Source: Sinotaia quadrata
Lineage: Eukaryota; Mollusca; Gastropoda; Architaenioglossa; Viviparidae
Length of the DNA stretch: 64,000 bases
Direction of reading: 5' to 3'
Assembly: GCA_028829895.1 (NCBI GenBank)
Contig: CM054177.1
Location: 44,086,664 to 44,150,663, forward strand
Shown here: in pieces, positions 48,681-61,524 of the stretch
Numbering within the stretch: the first letter of the stretch is position 1
How the letters are laid out: every line of letters begins with the position of its first letter
Position numbers and translations under genes: made by a program
The notes under the pieces: model-generated
Told to the model about the DNA's origin: nothing
The model's input: only the letters and a program-made list of their open reading frames with translations
The model's database searches: none

Positions 48681-48690
48681 TCATCATCAG
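48500..48690. repeat. ~60-bp minisatellite, about 3.5 copies
   Basis: ACACATTTGTACACAACTG then TAGAAGATTGCACTTATCTT. Confidence 0.9.
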
Positions 48691-49010
48691 ACACTTTTTC
48701 AACATAATGAATGTAAAATTAAGTCATAGTTTCAAAATTTTTTGCTTATCAGGGTCCATCTGCCTAGAATTTGTTTCCTTGCATGTTTGATGTTCGGTTA
48801 TTTTCAAGAGGGTTCTCATGACATTTTTCATCAGCAAGAATAGCACTGTCTCTGTAATTGTTTGTTAAAACTGTATATTTGTAAATTCATTTTATTCATG
48901 CTTCTCATTTGTTCATATTCATACATACATACATTCACACACATAACACACACTCACTCACACACATGCATGCACACACAAAGGTATAAACACTCACACA
49001 TGGTTTGCAA
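48685..49010 (+). repeat. Diverged third partial unit of the 2.06-kb repeat
   Basis: TCATCAGACAC, ATTAAGTCATAGTTTCAAAA, GTCCATCTGCCTAGAATTTG, GTTCGGTTATTTTCA and TTAAAACTGTATATTTGTAA follow the order of unit A (44641-44810) with many substitutions. An older member of the same tandem series. Confidence 0.75.
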
Positions 49011-49019
49011 ATGGATGAT

Positions 49020-49550
49020 TTAGTGTATGATTAAAGCACTTAGAGCATTTATAAAATAAATTTGATGATGAACAGACTAACTTGCTCATGACTGAACAAA
49101 CTAAAATGTCTTTTATCTTCTTGAGAATTTGGATCGTTAGCTCTCTCTCTCTGCATACTTAGAAATTATAAACTTGTCACTAACATTGCAGGAAATATTT
49201 AGTATAATTCTAAGAGTAATTTGGATTAAAGTATAAGAGGAGATATAAAATATGATAGATTTTACTTCATGCCACACATTCATCAACACTGTTAATGCAA
49301 AAATGCACTGTCGTCAACTTATTTCACTTGCTGACCTGGACTGTAGTAGTCATCAACTTATTTCGTTTGCACATCTAAATTGTTACACTGTAATCAAGAT
49401 ATTTTATGTATATCTCTTAAATGTAGCCTGAGTGTGAGTTTCAGTTATTTCCATATATATATATATATATAAACCTTTTTTTGTTTGAGATGAATAACAG
49501 ATAGTAAAACCTAAAAATAACTAATTTGATATATGGTATACATACTTTGG
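49020..49550. other. AT-rich intronic DNA
   Basis: Includes a TA run at 49453-49472; otherwise nothing recognisable. Confidence 0.5.
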
Positions 49551-50010
49551 AGTGTGCTGTATATGAGTGTAACTTGGGGATAAGCAACATAATGTAGATG
49601 AGTGTAACTGGGATGTTTCTACACAGTGTACTAGTGTGACTGGTATGTTCTACACAGTGTGTATAACTATGATGTTCTACTCAGTGTATAGGAATGTAAC
49701 TGGGATATTCTACACTATGTATATGAGTGTAAGTAAAATGTTCTCCTTAATATATAGGGATGTAACTGCTATGTTCTACACAATGTGTATGAGTGTAACA
49801 GAGGTTCATATCAAAGGTTAATAATTAGTGGTGTAACTGGTATGTTCTATTTAATATATATATGAGTGTAACTTTGGTATATTCTACATAATGGAGTGTA
49901 ACTGGGAAGTTCTACATAATATTTAAGGTGTAACTAGGATGTTCTACTTAATATGTATGATTGCAATTGGGATGTTCTGTGTAATATGTAGGAGTGTAAC
50001 TTTGGGGTGT
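49550..50010. repeat. ~36-bp minisatellite
   Basis: About twelve degenerate copies of TATGAGTGTAACTGGGATGT then TCTACACA. Confidence 0.9.
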
Positions 50011-50154
50011 TCTGCATCCATCCTTTGCCTGAATAAGCTACTGTAAGTGTTATTTCCATTATATTTAAGGGATCACTTAAACTTGTTTATCAACACATCA
50101 AAATTTCCTTCATATTAAGAACTTCTGAATAGCTGTAGGACACCTTACATTTGA

Positions 50155-50290
50155 CTGTTCACATCATTCTCACTTGATACCAACACAATACTTGAGCATT
50201 TATTTAGTATCTTGACTTACTAGTGGTTATCACACTTGACACCTACACAACACTTGAGCACATTTAGTGTCTTGACTTTGTAATGTACTA
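50155..50290. repeat. ~68-bp tandem repeat, two copies
   Basis: CACTTGATACCAACACAATA and ACTTGAGCA...TTTAGT.TCTTGACTT occur twice. Confidence 0.8.
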
Positions 50291-50394
50291 GAAGTATTCT
50301 TCTTAATTTATCTCTGTCTTTTGCAGAAACTTCAGAATGACTGGACTGTTACAGCAAGGACCATTCTTAGAGCATCCAGAGCTCATCATCATAT

Positions 50395-50525
50395 CACCCA
50401 TTGTTGTCTTCACCATTCACTGGCTACATGATCATAGGTTATATCACTACAATGTCTTCAGCATTCACTGGCTACATGATCATGTCATCATATCACTCCA
50501 GTATTGTCTTCAGCATTCACTGGAT
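50395..50525. repeat. ~50-bp tandem repeat, three copies
   Basis: TTGTCTTCACCATTCACTGG then CTACATGATCAT. Confidence 0.88.
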
Positions 50526-50529
50526 GTGT

Positions 50530-53040
50530 GTTAATGTAATCAAACAAATCATCTCTTTTCTCTGACATTTTATTAAGTGCTTCTGTCAAGTTCTGTCAAT
50601 TTTGTCAGGATCTCTTATAATTTGAGTATATCATAGTACATTGTAAATTGTGTGCTATCACAACATATAAATATTCACATTCTGATTCAGTGAAAAGTTT
50701 TTTTTTGTATTGTCCCAACTGATAAGGTGTTAAAGTTTTCTTAAAGATACAAAACTTTAATCTTGAAGCAGCCTTAAGATTCTTCATTCTCATGAGTCAC
50801 TTTTATGTACAACTCAGGATTTGCTGCTTGGCTTTCCCATTGTCAGTATACTTTGAAAACTAAATTACATATTTGGAACCTTCACAAAAATTAATTTAAT
50901 GAGAGAAAAATCTTATAAAAGTTAAATCATAAATACTGAAGATATAGTCATGGAATTTTTGGACTTGAAAATGTTAATAGAACTGTTATATATTTATGTG
51001 AATGACTAACTGATTCCTATAACTTGTACAAATAAAACTGGCAAGACGATAAAATAGTTATAATAGTCTGTAAATAATAGGAAGATTTTGTACATAAGAT
51101 TAGTGACATAGTAATTAAATTAGATCATATATTGCACTTTACAAAATTCTGAGCAGTTTAAAGTATCAAGTTAACAAATAAGGACAAAAAACAAGTCAAC
51201 AATATAAAATGTTTTACAAGTACTATGTTAATTTAGTTTTTGAAGTGACAGAAATTTATCAATGCTATGAAAAACTTTCTATTATGAATCTGCTCAGAAA
51301 GTAAAGATATAAATTTTACCTGCCAACTAAAATTAAGTATATTAAATTTAACTGTTTGTTACTAATAACTGACAGTATTTGTCACTGATGTTTGTTACTA
51401 ATAATTGACAATGCATTATGCATTTATATTAAAATTATTTGTTACATTTTATGACAAATACTAATTTTATTTTTTTACTAACTCTTAGTTGGCATGAAAA
51501 ATTTATTAGTACATTATATCCACCATCCCTTATACCCTTCAAAGATGCACTGGTACATGTATTCTTAAATTCCGAGAAATATATTTTGAATCCAGATAAA
51601 TAAATTTGAAACTCTGAAAATAAAAATGTTAGTTGGCAGCCTGATGCCAACAAACAGAATTATATAAAACTAGAGTATGATGTGCATATTACATGTCAAT
51701 CACATGACGGGTGGAAAATTAAATTGAATGCATTGCTAGGAACATAAATGAATTTTTTTATTGGAAGGCTTGATTATAAGTGACATTGCAAGTGAAAATT
51801 TGAGCAATAATTTAGCAAATCATCTTGACTGTTGGTTGTTTTGAGAGTACTTATTTTGAAGTTGTCTCAGTTTTGTGAATGTGACAATGCAACATAAAAG
51901 CTGGCCATGTTAAAACTTCCTTCCTTCCCTCCCTCCCTCTCCTTCCTTCCCCATCGCTTCACTGATTCCTTTTTTTCCTCTCATTCCTGTGAACATGACA
52001 ATGCAACATAGAGCACATGGGAGGTCATTTTATCTCACATGGCCAGCTTTAAGATCAAGGATGCTTTAGCATTATACACAGATAGGTCTGGAAAAATATA
52101 TTTATATAAAATAAAAAATAAAGGAAAGTACAGCACTAAGAGCAATCACAAATGCTTCATGGTAAAATTTAAATATTAATAGTGAGGAATATAGTATAAG
52201 TGTATTTAATTTTGCTTGGTAAATTTTTTTATAGTGTTTAAATGATTAAAAAGAGGTATTCTGTTATGTTGACAAGGTGTATTCAGGTAATTGCTATACA
52301 ATTTATTTCAATCGTATGACATTACACGTTTTTTTTTTTTTTTTTTTTGCATGAGAAAGAAAATTTGTTTTGTGAATGCACAAATAATAATAGCTCACAG
52401 CAGAGGACACCTTAGTGAAAATACACATTGGTGGGTGGGGTGGGAGGAAGACTGTTATTGATTAATCTCTTTAAGGAAATATTTGAACATAACTTGTGTC
52501 TTGCAAGCAAAAGAACGGTTAAGTTGCCATTTCTTTCCCTTACCCAAACTGGTAAATGAAATGCTGGAAAACAGTTGTACAGCTACTGTATCACTGATAA
52601 GAGTAGGTCACTACCAGTATGTGATGAAATTTAAATATTAGTGGTGATGTGAGCATGGAAGATGGAAATGCATGCATTTATATCTGCTGGGTACAGTTTA
52701 TATTTAAATGTTAAAAAAATGAATGTGATGTTATATTTATTAAATGTTTAATGTTTATATGCTTATAATAATACTGATGTCACACGACCAATTTTCATTC
52801 ATATAAAGCATTTTTTGTTCTTATTTGTTTTGTGAGAGAAAGATTATATGAATTGTCAATGCAAAAAAATATATATATTTAATTTTGTGTTTGTAATTTT
52901 TCATATAATATAAAGAGAAAAGAAAATAGTAGGAACAATACAATGGAAAGGTGAATTTTGAAGTTGCAACGTGCTGAGCATTATGATTAAGATTTCAAAG
53001 AAACCCATGATTAGAACTGATAACTCCATTACAACTAATC
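50530..53040. other. AT-rich intronic DNA with simple repeats
   Basis: Includes a CCTTCCTTCC-type run (51917-51950) and a T homopolymer (52330-52348). GAACATGACAATGCAACATA occurs at about 51990 and, as GAATGTGACAATGCAACATA, at about 51876. No gene seen. Confidence 0.5.
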
Positions 53041-53044
53041 CTTA

Positions 53045-53260
53045 CCATAGCTTTGAAACCCTTGATCTGAAACATCATTATCATTATAGCTTTCCAAACC
53101 ATAATCTTTAGCACTGTAGGCATTACTAATTGTAAGCTTTCAAGCTCATAATCTGAACACTGTGAGCATTACTAATTGTAAGTTTTCAAGCTCATAATCT
53201 GTAGCACTGTTAGCATTACTAATTGTAAGCTTTCAAGCCCATAATCTATAGCAACATTAG
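53045..53260 (+). repeat. ~46-bp minisatellite, forward
   Basis: AGCTTTCAAGCTCATAATCT then GTAGCACTGTTAGCATTACT, about four to five copies. Same theme as 54270-54840. Confidence 0.85.
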
Positions 53261-53264
53261 AATC

Positions 53265-54265
53265 CTATGGTATAGGCATGTAACTTTCCTATGCCACACA
53301 CCATGTACATATTGTCTGATACGGTGGTAAGCAATAGAAATCAAACTTTAGTGAAAGCTTTATCATTTAGAATCGGTCCAGCAATAGACTTTAAATGTGG
53401 TAACAAACTATTGTGCTAAACATTTTAGCAAAGGTTAAAATATTCGATTCTTTTGATTTCCAAGGGAAAACACTAGGTGAAAGAGATGTATATTTGTTTG
53501 AGAAACTAATCGCTTGAACCAATTAATTGACCTAATTATTGAAGGTAGACATATTCATTTTAAATTGTAAATTCGGAGCAGTTGAAGAGTTGTCATATGC
53601 TCAACCAGTAATGAACACTTTGTAAAACTACTTATTGATATTATTTTTTTTGTAAATTGTTACTTGTAAATATATTACTAAATAAATTGGATCAATAACA
53701 AGAAAACAAATAGTAACTTGAAGCAAAAAGAGATTATTATTTGTAACTTCATTTCCTCAGAGAAATAATTTAACAAAATAAAACAGCTTTGTATCATTGT
53801 TAATTACTTATGTTTGTGTTAGACCAGTATATTTAAAATCTCTTTTATTCAGTGGATATAACTATTAATTTTTAATAGTGTACTATATATGGTGATGGAA
53901 TACTTACTCTGTGTAACAAATACTGAAATAGTAACAGCAAATTGTTTATAATACATTGTATTAGAATAATATAGCAGTTATAATTATCTTTATTTAATAT
54001 TTATCGTTTATTAGATAATTAAAATTGCATTACAATTAATTGCCATAAAAATAGTGAATTGACTTTTAAAAAAACTCATTAACAGCATCTACGTCTAATT
54101 CTAAAGCCAATATTCTATATGGAGCTATTTTATTACCTTCATGTTTTACATTTCTTCTCATATTGTAATTTTGATCTGGCAACAAGATGCTCAGTGTAAA
54201 TTAACTGCACATTTGCTGAAAGAACTGGATGATAATTGAATAGAAACAAATAGCATCCGTATAGC
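53265..54265. other. AT-rich intronic DNA, nothing recognisable
   Basis: No tandem structure or supported exon on either strand. Confidence 0.5.
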
Positions 54266-54269
54266 TTTG

Positions 54270-54845
54270 AAGCTCCAAATATGAACTTATATGAAATATA
54301 CTATATAGTCCTTACTGTAGCTAACAACCCCCTATAGCACTATTGGACTAATTCTCTCTATAGCTTTCATATTCCTTAATTTTAGCACTACTATTTACCA
54401 TAGCTTTCAAATTCCTGATATGTAGCATTTTCAAAGTTGTATATTTAAACCTATGATCTATATAGCACTAGTTCTCATTAGTCCTTACTACTGTAGCTTT
54501 AAAACTCATGATCTATAGCATTAGTCCTTACTACTATAGCTTTGAAACTCATGATCTGTAGCACTAGTTCTCATTAGTCCTTACTACTGATCTAAAACTC
54601 ATGATCTATAGCATTAGTCCTTACTACTGTAGCTTTAAAACTCGTGATCTATAACATTAGTCCTTATTACTGTAGCTTTAAAACTCATGATCTATAACAT
54701 TAGTCCTTACTACTATAGCTTTAAAACTAATGATCTGCAGCTGAGGCATCAACAATGCTATTTTTCTTAAATGGTATCAAATCCCAACATATACTAAGAG
54801 AAAGGCTCTGGTTTTCAAATCCCTAACCTGTAGCATTAGTCTTCA
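54270..54845 (+). repeat. ~45-bp minisatellite, forward block of an inverted pair
   Basis: About ten copies of TTAGTCCTTACTACTGTAGC then TTTAAAACTCATGATCTATA. The reverse complement theme follows at 54955-55930. Confidence 0.9.
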
Positions 54846-54954
54846 TCATACCCCCACTAGCAAGTGGTGTGCGCTGACTGGCTGTTTGTCTAGTGAACTT
54901 AATTTCACACACAAGCACACAACTAAAAAAAAAGCTGCTTATGATTGCTAAAGT

Positions 54955-55930
54955 AGCATGAAAGCTGTATTATGAGGACTAGTGACACAGATTGCTGGTT
55001 GGAAACTTACAGAACTAGTATTTACATAAAATGTTTTCAATTTTAAATTGGAACTAGTTCTAGGTGCTACAAACAGAGGTTTGACAGCTATAATTCTGAC
55101 AGTGCTTTGTGTTAGGTGGTTGAAAGCTATAGTGAGGAACTAGTGCTACAGATTAGGGATTAGAAAGCTGCAATTATTACAGATCAGAGATTTGAAAGTT
55201 ATAACTAGTAGTACAGATCAGATTTTTCACAGCTAAAATTAGGTCAATATTACACATCATTAAGGTTGAAAGTTATAACAAGTAGTACTGGTCAGATCTT
55301 TCACAGCTATAATTAGGTCAATATTACACAACATTAAGGTTGAAAGTTATAACTAGTAGTACCATTATGCATATATAAGAAAGTGTCTGAAGCAATATTA
55401 TTGAACTGAAGAACAACCGCAAGGGCAGAGCAATTCTTGCTTAATTCAGGGGCTGAGTTCGATTCATGCCAGGATGGATAGTGTGATTCTTACCCCATCC
55501 CCAGATAAGGTTCTAGGCTTTGTATCTAGTTCATCAAATAGGACAAACAAAATTTCATTGATAAATTTTTATTTAGTTTCATTTTATGAAAATACGTCGG
55601 TTTCTTTTCACTTCTGGAAATTATTTCTCGATCGAGATAAAAGAAAATTGAACTGTGTTAACCACATTATTGATAGTGTTCTATTGTTCTTGTACTTAAT
55701 GGGTGAAGTTGAAATATATAGTAATAATTGATCAAAACTAGTAGTACAGGTCAGATCTTTCATAGCTAAAATTAGGTCAATTATATTACACATCAGGGTT
55801 TTGAAAAATAGAATTAGGACAATGCTTACAGATCTTGAGAGTTATAATTATGACACTACAACAGATCAGGGGTTTGAAAAATAGAATTATGACAATGCTT
55901 ACAGATCAGGTTATAGTTATGGCTTTACTA
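54955..55930 (-). repeat. ~45-60 bp minisatellite, reverse block of an inverted pair
   Basis: GAAAGCTATAGTGAGGAACT, GTGCTACAGATTAGGGATT and AGATCAGAGATTTGAAAGTT are the complement of the 54270-54845 theme (AGCTTT..., ATGATCTGTAGCAC, AGTTCTCATTAGTCC). Diverged units; interrupted by a SINE and ~190 bp of other sequence (55382-55735). Confidence 0.75.
55382..55547 (+). mobile_element. tRNA-like SINE copy 2
   Basis: 166 bp nearly identical to 8584-8749 (about three differences). It includes the B-box-like GAGTTCGATTCATGCC. It sits inside the reverse minisatellite block. Confidence 0.65.
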
Positions 55931-56248
55931 CATAAACCTTGAGAGTGGGGTGGGGGTATGATCAAAGCGGTTGGCATATCTGTAAGTTATAGTAACTATA
56001 AATTTGAACGGTGACATGCAATATTAATAAAACTCACCTACCATACAACTATCTAACATGTTTATATTGCATTGAATGCTATAACCATATGATTGCATTG
56101 GTGTCTTATTTTGTTTTAGCGTAGTTCTTTGGCGTTTCTCGGAATTACACTTGTAGTATTGGGTTACACATAGAGCTATAGTTTAAATCTTATTTACTGT
56201 GTGAGTTGTGTCGGAGAGATTAGAGGCAGATTCTTTAAATTACAATCA

Positions 56249-56249
<1 letters not shown>

Positions 56250-56288
<39 letters not shown>

Positions 56289-56290
56289 AA
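56250..56290. repeat. (CT)n(CA)n microsatellite
   Basis: CT run then CA run, same arrangement as at 10147 and 10755. Confidence 0.95.
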
Positions 56291-56299
56291 CAAAACATC

Positions 56300-56400
56300 T
56301 TTAATTCACAGAGAGAATCACACCACGATCTTCTTGGGCGAGATTTTAGTCTCTGCACAATCACTTATTTCCATTCACTGTTATTCTATCTATAATTTAC
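56300..56400 (-). mobile_element. tRNA-like SINE arm, diverged
   Basis: Reversed and degraded form of the arm at 56505-56600: AATCACACCACGATC... then CACTTATTTCCATTCACTGT. Adjacent to a CA run. Confidence 0.4.
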
Positions 56401-56450
56401 TTGTTTATGGACTTCAAGCATAACAATATAACTAAGTATGAAAAAATCAT

Positions 56451-59322
56451 ATAATTAAATGCGTGAATTATAATATGTTACGATATACAAGTCACACACA
56501 CATTTACCCCAGAGCGAGAATCGAACCACGATCCTAATAAGCCATCGCTTACTTCCATTTACTGTTATTCACTCAATAATAAGCATGCATACCGACTTAA
56601 AATTAAAATTAATTAAAACAGAACTAAATGTATGTATTACAAAGCATTTATACGGTATATAAAATACACTTGAATCACGCACATATTGAGCGAGCAGTTA
56701 ATCTCCGTGCCATTTCCTGCTTCACTTACTGTTAATAAGTATTATAAAATATACACTCTGACACTTATGACTTTATATTGTGAATTTATTTCCTGTAACT
56801 TTTTTCTTGTGACTATATTTCCTATGACTTCCTGTGACTTTTTCCCGTGACATTTTTCCCGCTCACCGTTGATAAGAAGCGACTCCATACACAACTCTCT
56901 TGTTTTAGGTTAGAGAAAAAATATGAGGGAATTTTAGAGATAGATTTTGTTTTGTTGTTTTTAGAGAAATGTTAGGGTTAGGATTAGCTGTAAATAAAAA
57001 AAACCAAATGTAAATATATTCTAAAACTTTTTTACTTTTATTCCTGATTTAGGTTTTGTTTCTGCTAAATTTTGTGTTTTAATAACTTAAATATTGCTGT
57101 AAAAATAGCATCGAGTAACACTTTGCATCTAAATGTTTGTCATATGACTTCTGTCCTTCAATATACGTATAATGACCCCGTTGTTTTTTAAACACGACAA
57201 TTGTGTTTGGAGCTGTTGGGTCTACCGTACACACCTTTGTGTACATAAATGTGTGCAGTGTTGATTTGATGGAAGTACGAAAGAATGCGTAGCGATTCAC
57301 TAACACTGCTAAGAAGAAAAAAATGTTTGCACAACAATCGCCAGTCAGTAGTAAAGATAGGTACTGTTGTTCTCACGTGTACGAGTGTAGGCGAGGAGGA
57401 AGGATTAACTTTTGATATAAGCCGCCTGGCTGTTAGGAAGACGACAGGGGTCCGGGGTGTTTGGAAACCCACTATAAACCGTTAAGATGAGAACAATAGG
57501 GATGGTCTCTTTGAGTTGACAAAAGAAAGCCCATTATCTCCTCTACGACAGAGTTGAGGGGAAATTAGCCTCTCCACGTGACAAAAGGGGCAGTGCAATT
57601 CGAATGAAAACTTTTAATTACTATTCGTGCAAAACTGACACAAGAAAGTTCGTAGCACCTATATGACAGTGCTAAATGTTGATAGTCAAATAATTTGGCT
57701 AAGAGAAAAAAGATAGAAAGGAGTATTTTATTTTTCTTTCATTTTTGTGCGAGTCAAAACCCACAAGGAGAAGTATTTTATTTTTCTATAAAATAAATCA
57801 ATTTTCTTTTCATTCACAATGCTCTATATCTTTTCTATTTCACTTTTAAACTACCAATATAAATATTACCCTAAATACTACCACATATTTTTGAATAACC
57901 ATATGGACTGCAAAAAATAACACACATTGTCATTTCTTTTTGTAGTGAAATTAAATCTTATGTTTCCACATAAGTTACTCTATTGCATCAGGTACTGTAA
58001 ATACACAGTCTTGAGACTAATACTTTTAGTGTTCATAGTTGTAATGGATTTGAAGAAGTAAAGAAATATTCATTGCATCTTTGCACAAAGTTGTGTTTCC
58101 AATCATCCTAAACTTGAACTGAATTGAAAGTTTTCTTTTTACTTTTGGATGAAATAATACTTGCTGCACACCCTTACTCTAAATTACATTTGAAATAAAT
58201 ATATATGTATATACATGTACATAAGTTATATTACTACAGTACTAGTTTTTGCAGCTAATTTAAAGAAAACGTTTAGCTTTCATAAATGTATAAATCAATT
58301 ATAGCCTAATGATCCATAGAGCAAATTAAAAAATATAAGATTTTAAAAGTTTCTTTGTGACCAGTGGAGATACAGCCACTTTAAAATGATAATTATTGTT
58401 TTAATTTCTCATGTAGGCATATATTATTACTAGCTCTCATGTATCTTTTAAGTTATTCAATGTGCATATGTAAGATTTGAAATGCTGAACTTGGCAATTT
58501 TGCTAGTGAATTCTGTTGTTTAGTGTGAAATTTTGTAATATTCTATTATTACCAATTTCTTATAATCATAATACTGTAGTATGGAACACTGAAATATATT
58601 CCAAATTAAATTATTACTTATTTGTATATTGCTGGATATCCTTTACATTAAAATACATTATATCTGTACCTCATCCCTCATTAAAGTCACTAGCCTAATA
58701 ATAGTCTCATAATCCAATATGTGTCAGTTCTACTATTAAGAAAATATTTCATATGTATTTGCAACATTACATATTATTAATAGTCTTATAATCCAATCAG
58801 TGTCAGTTCTATTATTAAGAAAATATTTCATATGTATTCACAACATTACTGATTTTTAATAGTGGATCAGTGAGTGAGATTCTAAAGTGTTGTATACAAC
58901 ACAAGCTGAAAACATAATGGATTTGTCACTTTAGTGCTACTTTATTTGCTTCATACAATGCAAAAATCTTATTATTTATGTTTTATTTTTTTATTAGTGT
59001 ATTTAACTATTAACTGAATAACTGAATATAAGATAGTTGTCTTATTTCAGGTTATCTATTATATGTCTGGTAGTATGTTCTATTATTTTTTAACAACTTT
59101 CCTAATCCATGATCATTTTGTAGCTATATAAGCTGTATTAACTGTATATAATATTGCCCTGTAATTTTCAGTTATACATTATGAACATGTTAACTATCAT
59201 TATCACTATTCAAACAGTTTTGTTAAATGGAAACAGTAAATATTCAGTTTTTCTATTGACATATCTTTCTTCAGTTTCTTGGGCTTCAGTATTATTACTA
59301 CTAATACTATTAGAAATTATTA
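56451..59322 (+). repeat. 2.9-kb dispersed duplication, copy 2
   Basis: Same orientation and content as 14312-17254, with only a few CA dinucleotides (56493-56501) where copy 1 has a long run. It carries the tRNA-like arm reversed (56505-56600). Scattered substitutions and short indels, for example near 59050 (extra ATTATATGTCTGG-like bases). Confidence 0.88.
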
Positions 59323-59329
59323 TATTTAC

Positions 59330-59730
59330 ATAGCAGTAATAATCACACTCCTGCTAATATAAACATAGCAGAGTGTTTTTTTCAAGACCTGGAAATATAT
59401 TAGAGCTTAATATTATATAACTGAGTAGTGCATCTTACAAGCTGAATGATATTTATATATCTATAATAATAATCAAATCCATCATTTCACAGTAAAATGA
59501 ATGATGGAATGTATTATTATGGTGCAGAAATGGAATTACAACATACATGTATAAATTAGAGAGCTTAACAACTGAGTAGTGCATTTTACAAGCTGAATGA
59601 TATTTATAAATTTATGACAATGTATAACAAGTCAAATCCATCAGTACACAGTTAAATGAATGGTGGAATGTATTATTATGATGCAGAAATTGATTTACAA
59701 ACATGCATGTATAAATTAGAATTAATTACA
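59330..59730. repeat. ~175-bp tandem repeat, two copies
   Basis: AACTGAGTAGTGCAT.TTACAA, GCTGAATGATATTTATA, TCAAATCCATCA, AATGGTGGAATGTATTATTA and ATGTATAAATTAGA recur in order. Each copy has a small CCATCA...TGATGG inverted repeat. Confidence 0.88.
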
Positions 59731-59734
59731 AAGA

Positions 59735-61400
59735 AGTGGGATAGCTATTCTTGTTGGTAAGAACATATTATCTTGAAAGGAATTTTGAATATTACTCAAG
59801 TCTCTCACTATCCTCCTTGTAAAAGTCAATATTTAATAAAAGTGTTGCATAGAAATTAATTATTTTTTCCAAATAAATACCAGTTGGAGTGTATTTCAGA
59901 GGCAAGTAATATCCACTAGGAAAAATGTCAACTGCTGTAAACAAGATTTCAGAGTACCAAATGGGTCTGACTTAATGAAATCTGCAGTGTTAAAATTATA
60001 CTAATATTAATATACAGGTATTATGTATAAATCTGAAAAATATTTCAAAGTATCACATGGTTTAATTTTGTTTTGAATAGTAGTTTTACTTCTAGTGCTT
60101 TCACAATTCTTGGAAATAACTTGTATTACAAGAGTATTAATTAGATAAACATATAAAAAAATAAAAATAAATAGTTAATGTTACATTTAATTCTATTGTT
60201 CATATGATGTTGATTTATAAAATCTAATATATTTCCACAACTTATTTAATCAATAATTTTGCAAAATCTATATAGCTAATGGTGATTTCAAGAAAATAAA
60301 CTCTGAAAATTATGCAAATAATCCTCTACTGATTTCTATGCAGACTTTTTAATGTAACAGTTTATTCGTTTTTGAAAATACAATAATTGTTAAAATTTAA
60401 ACCAAACAATTAATTTGCTCTTTGTTGTTTACATGCATAACTAATATAGGCTGTCATTGTACATTGAGATCGAGTTCAGAATAAAATACTTAAATAATGC
60501 TTCTTAAACTGTGTAGCTTTTTCCTTTGAGAAATTAAATATCATTATTAATATCAAATTTTAGGAAGCCTTTAGCCTTTAATTTAGTTTATAGTTTGTGC
60601 AACCTACTTACACTTACAGTACTAGACAATCGTAAGCCGCCATTTTGAAAAAAATCAGTTCTTCGATTGAGCGAGTTTAAGCAATATTCTAATCTTTAAA
60701 CCATAAAAGCGGCATTCTATTTGTTTATAATAGATGTAAAAGTAATTTCTTAACCTAGAGAAAGGCCACTAGAATCGTTAATTTAAGCCAGTTTGTAGAA
60801 AATAAAAATATACATTTTGGTCTCATAAACAGTGATACAGGAAAAGGGAAGCAATCCAACTTAACTTGTTCGAGTCGAGTTACAAAAAATATGTTTTAAA
60901 ATTATTTTAAAGTGTATGGAGATTCTAATTTGATTATTATGACTTTAATATACACATTATATCAGCCAGTTTCAGTTTTACCTTTCCCAGAGCATTCTTT
61001 TCACTTCCATATTGTGTTTAATTAGGTACGTAGTGTGACCATAAAATCGTTGTCAACAGGGTACTCTAACCTCACGCTTAATTAAATGTAGAAATAAACT
61101 GAATTTAGTAAAATTAATCAGTTATATCGATGAAAGACATTCTTTTCTAAACGAAGACATTTAGGAAGTATATAGTATACACGCAAACTACATAGTTACA
61201 ACCACTTTTTCAACGGTCTACATAACACTGGATTTTAAGCATATCAATAATGTTCGAAGTATACAACCTTCAAAATCGCACCCGAATTTCGATGAAAACT
61301 CACAGGAAAAACTATTAAAATATGAAATTTAGTGGTTTATGTCAAAGATAAAAACTATGAGAGAAAAATGGCAAAATTAAGCTTTATTTATATGAATGAA
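59735..61400. other. AT-rich intronic DNA, nothing recognisable
   Basis: No tandem structure or supported exon on either strand. Confidence 0.5.
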
Positions 61401-61412
61401 CAATCTGAAACT

Positions 61413-61520
61413 TAGGCAGACCAAGAGGCGGTCTGCCTATTGCTGTAGGTCGACATAAGTCTGGTTTTTAAGCTTATTTGGTCCGCTTAAGTCTGGGAAT
61501 AGGGTTTTATATATACATAC
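61413..61520 (-). repeat. Inverted counterpart of the 5.7-kb AACCAG repeat, with a 10-bp hairpin
   Basis: The minus strand reads ACCCTATTCCCAGACTTAAG, GCTTAAAAACCAGACTTATG and TCGACCTACA, matching the opening of the 5715-6470 array (ACCCTATTTCCAGCGTTAGG, GCTTAAAAACCAGCATTAGG). The element ends at a hairpin TAGGCAGACC (61413-61422) / GGTCTGCCTA (61430-61439). Confidence 0.75.
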
Positions 61521-61524
61521 ATTT

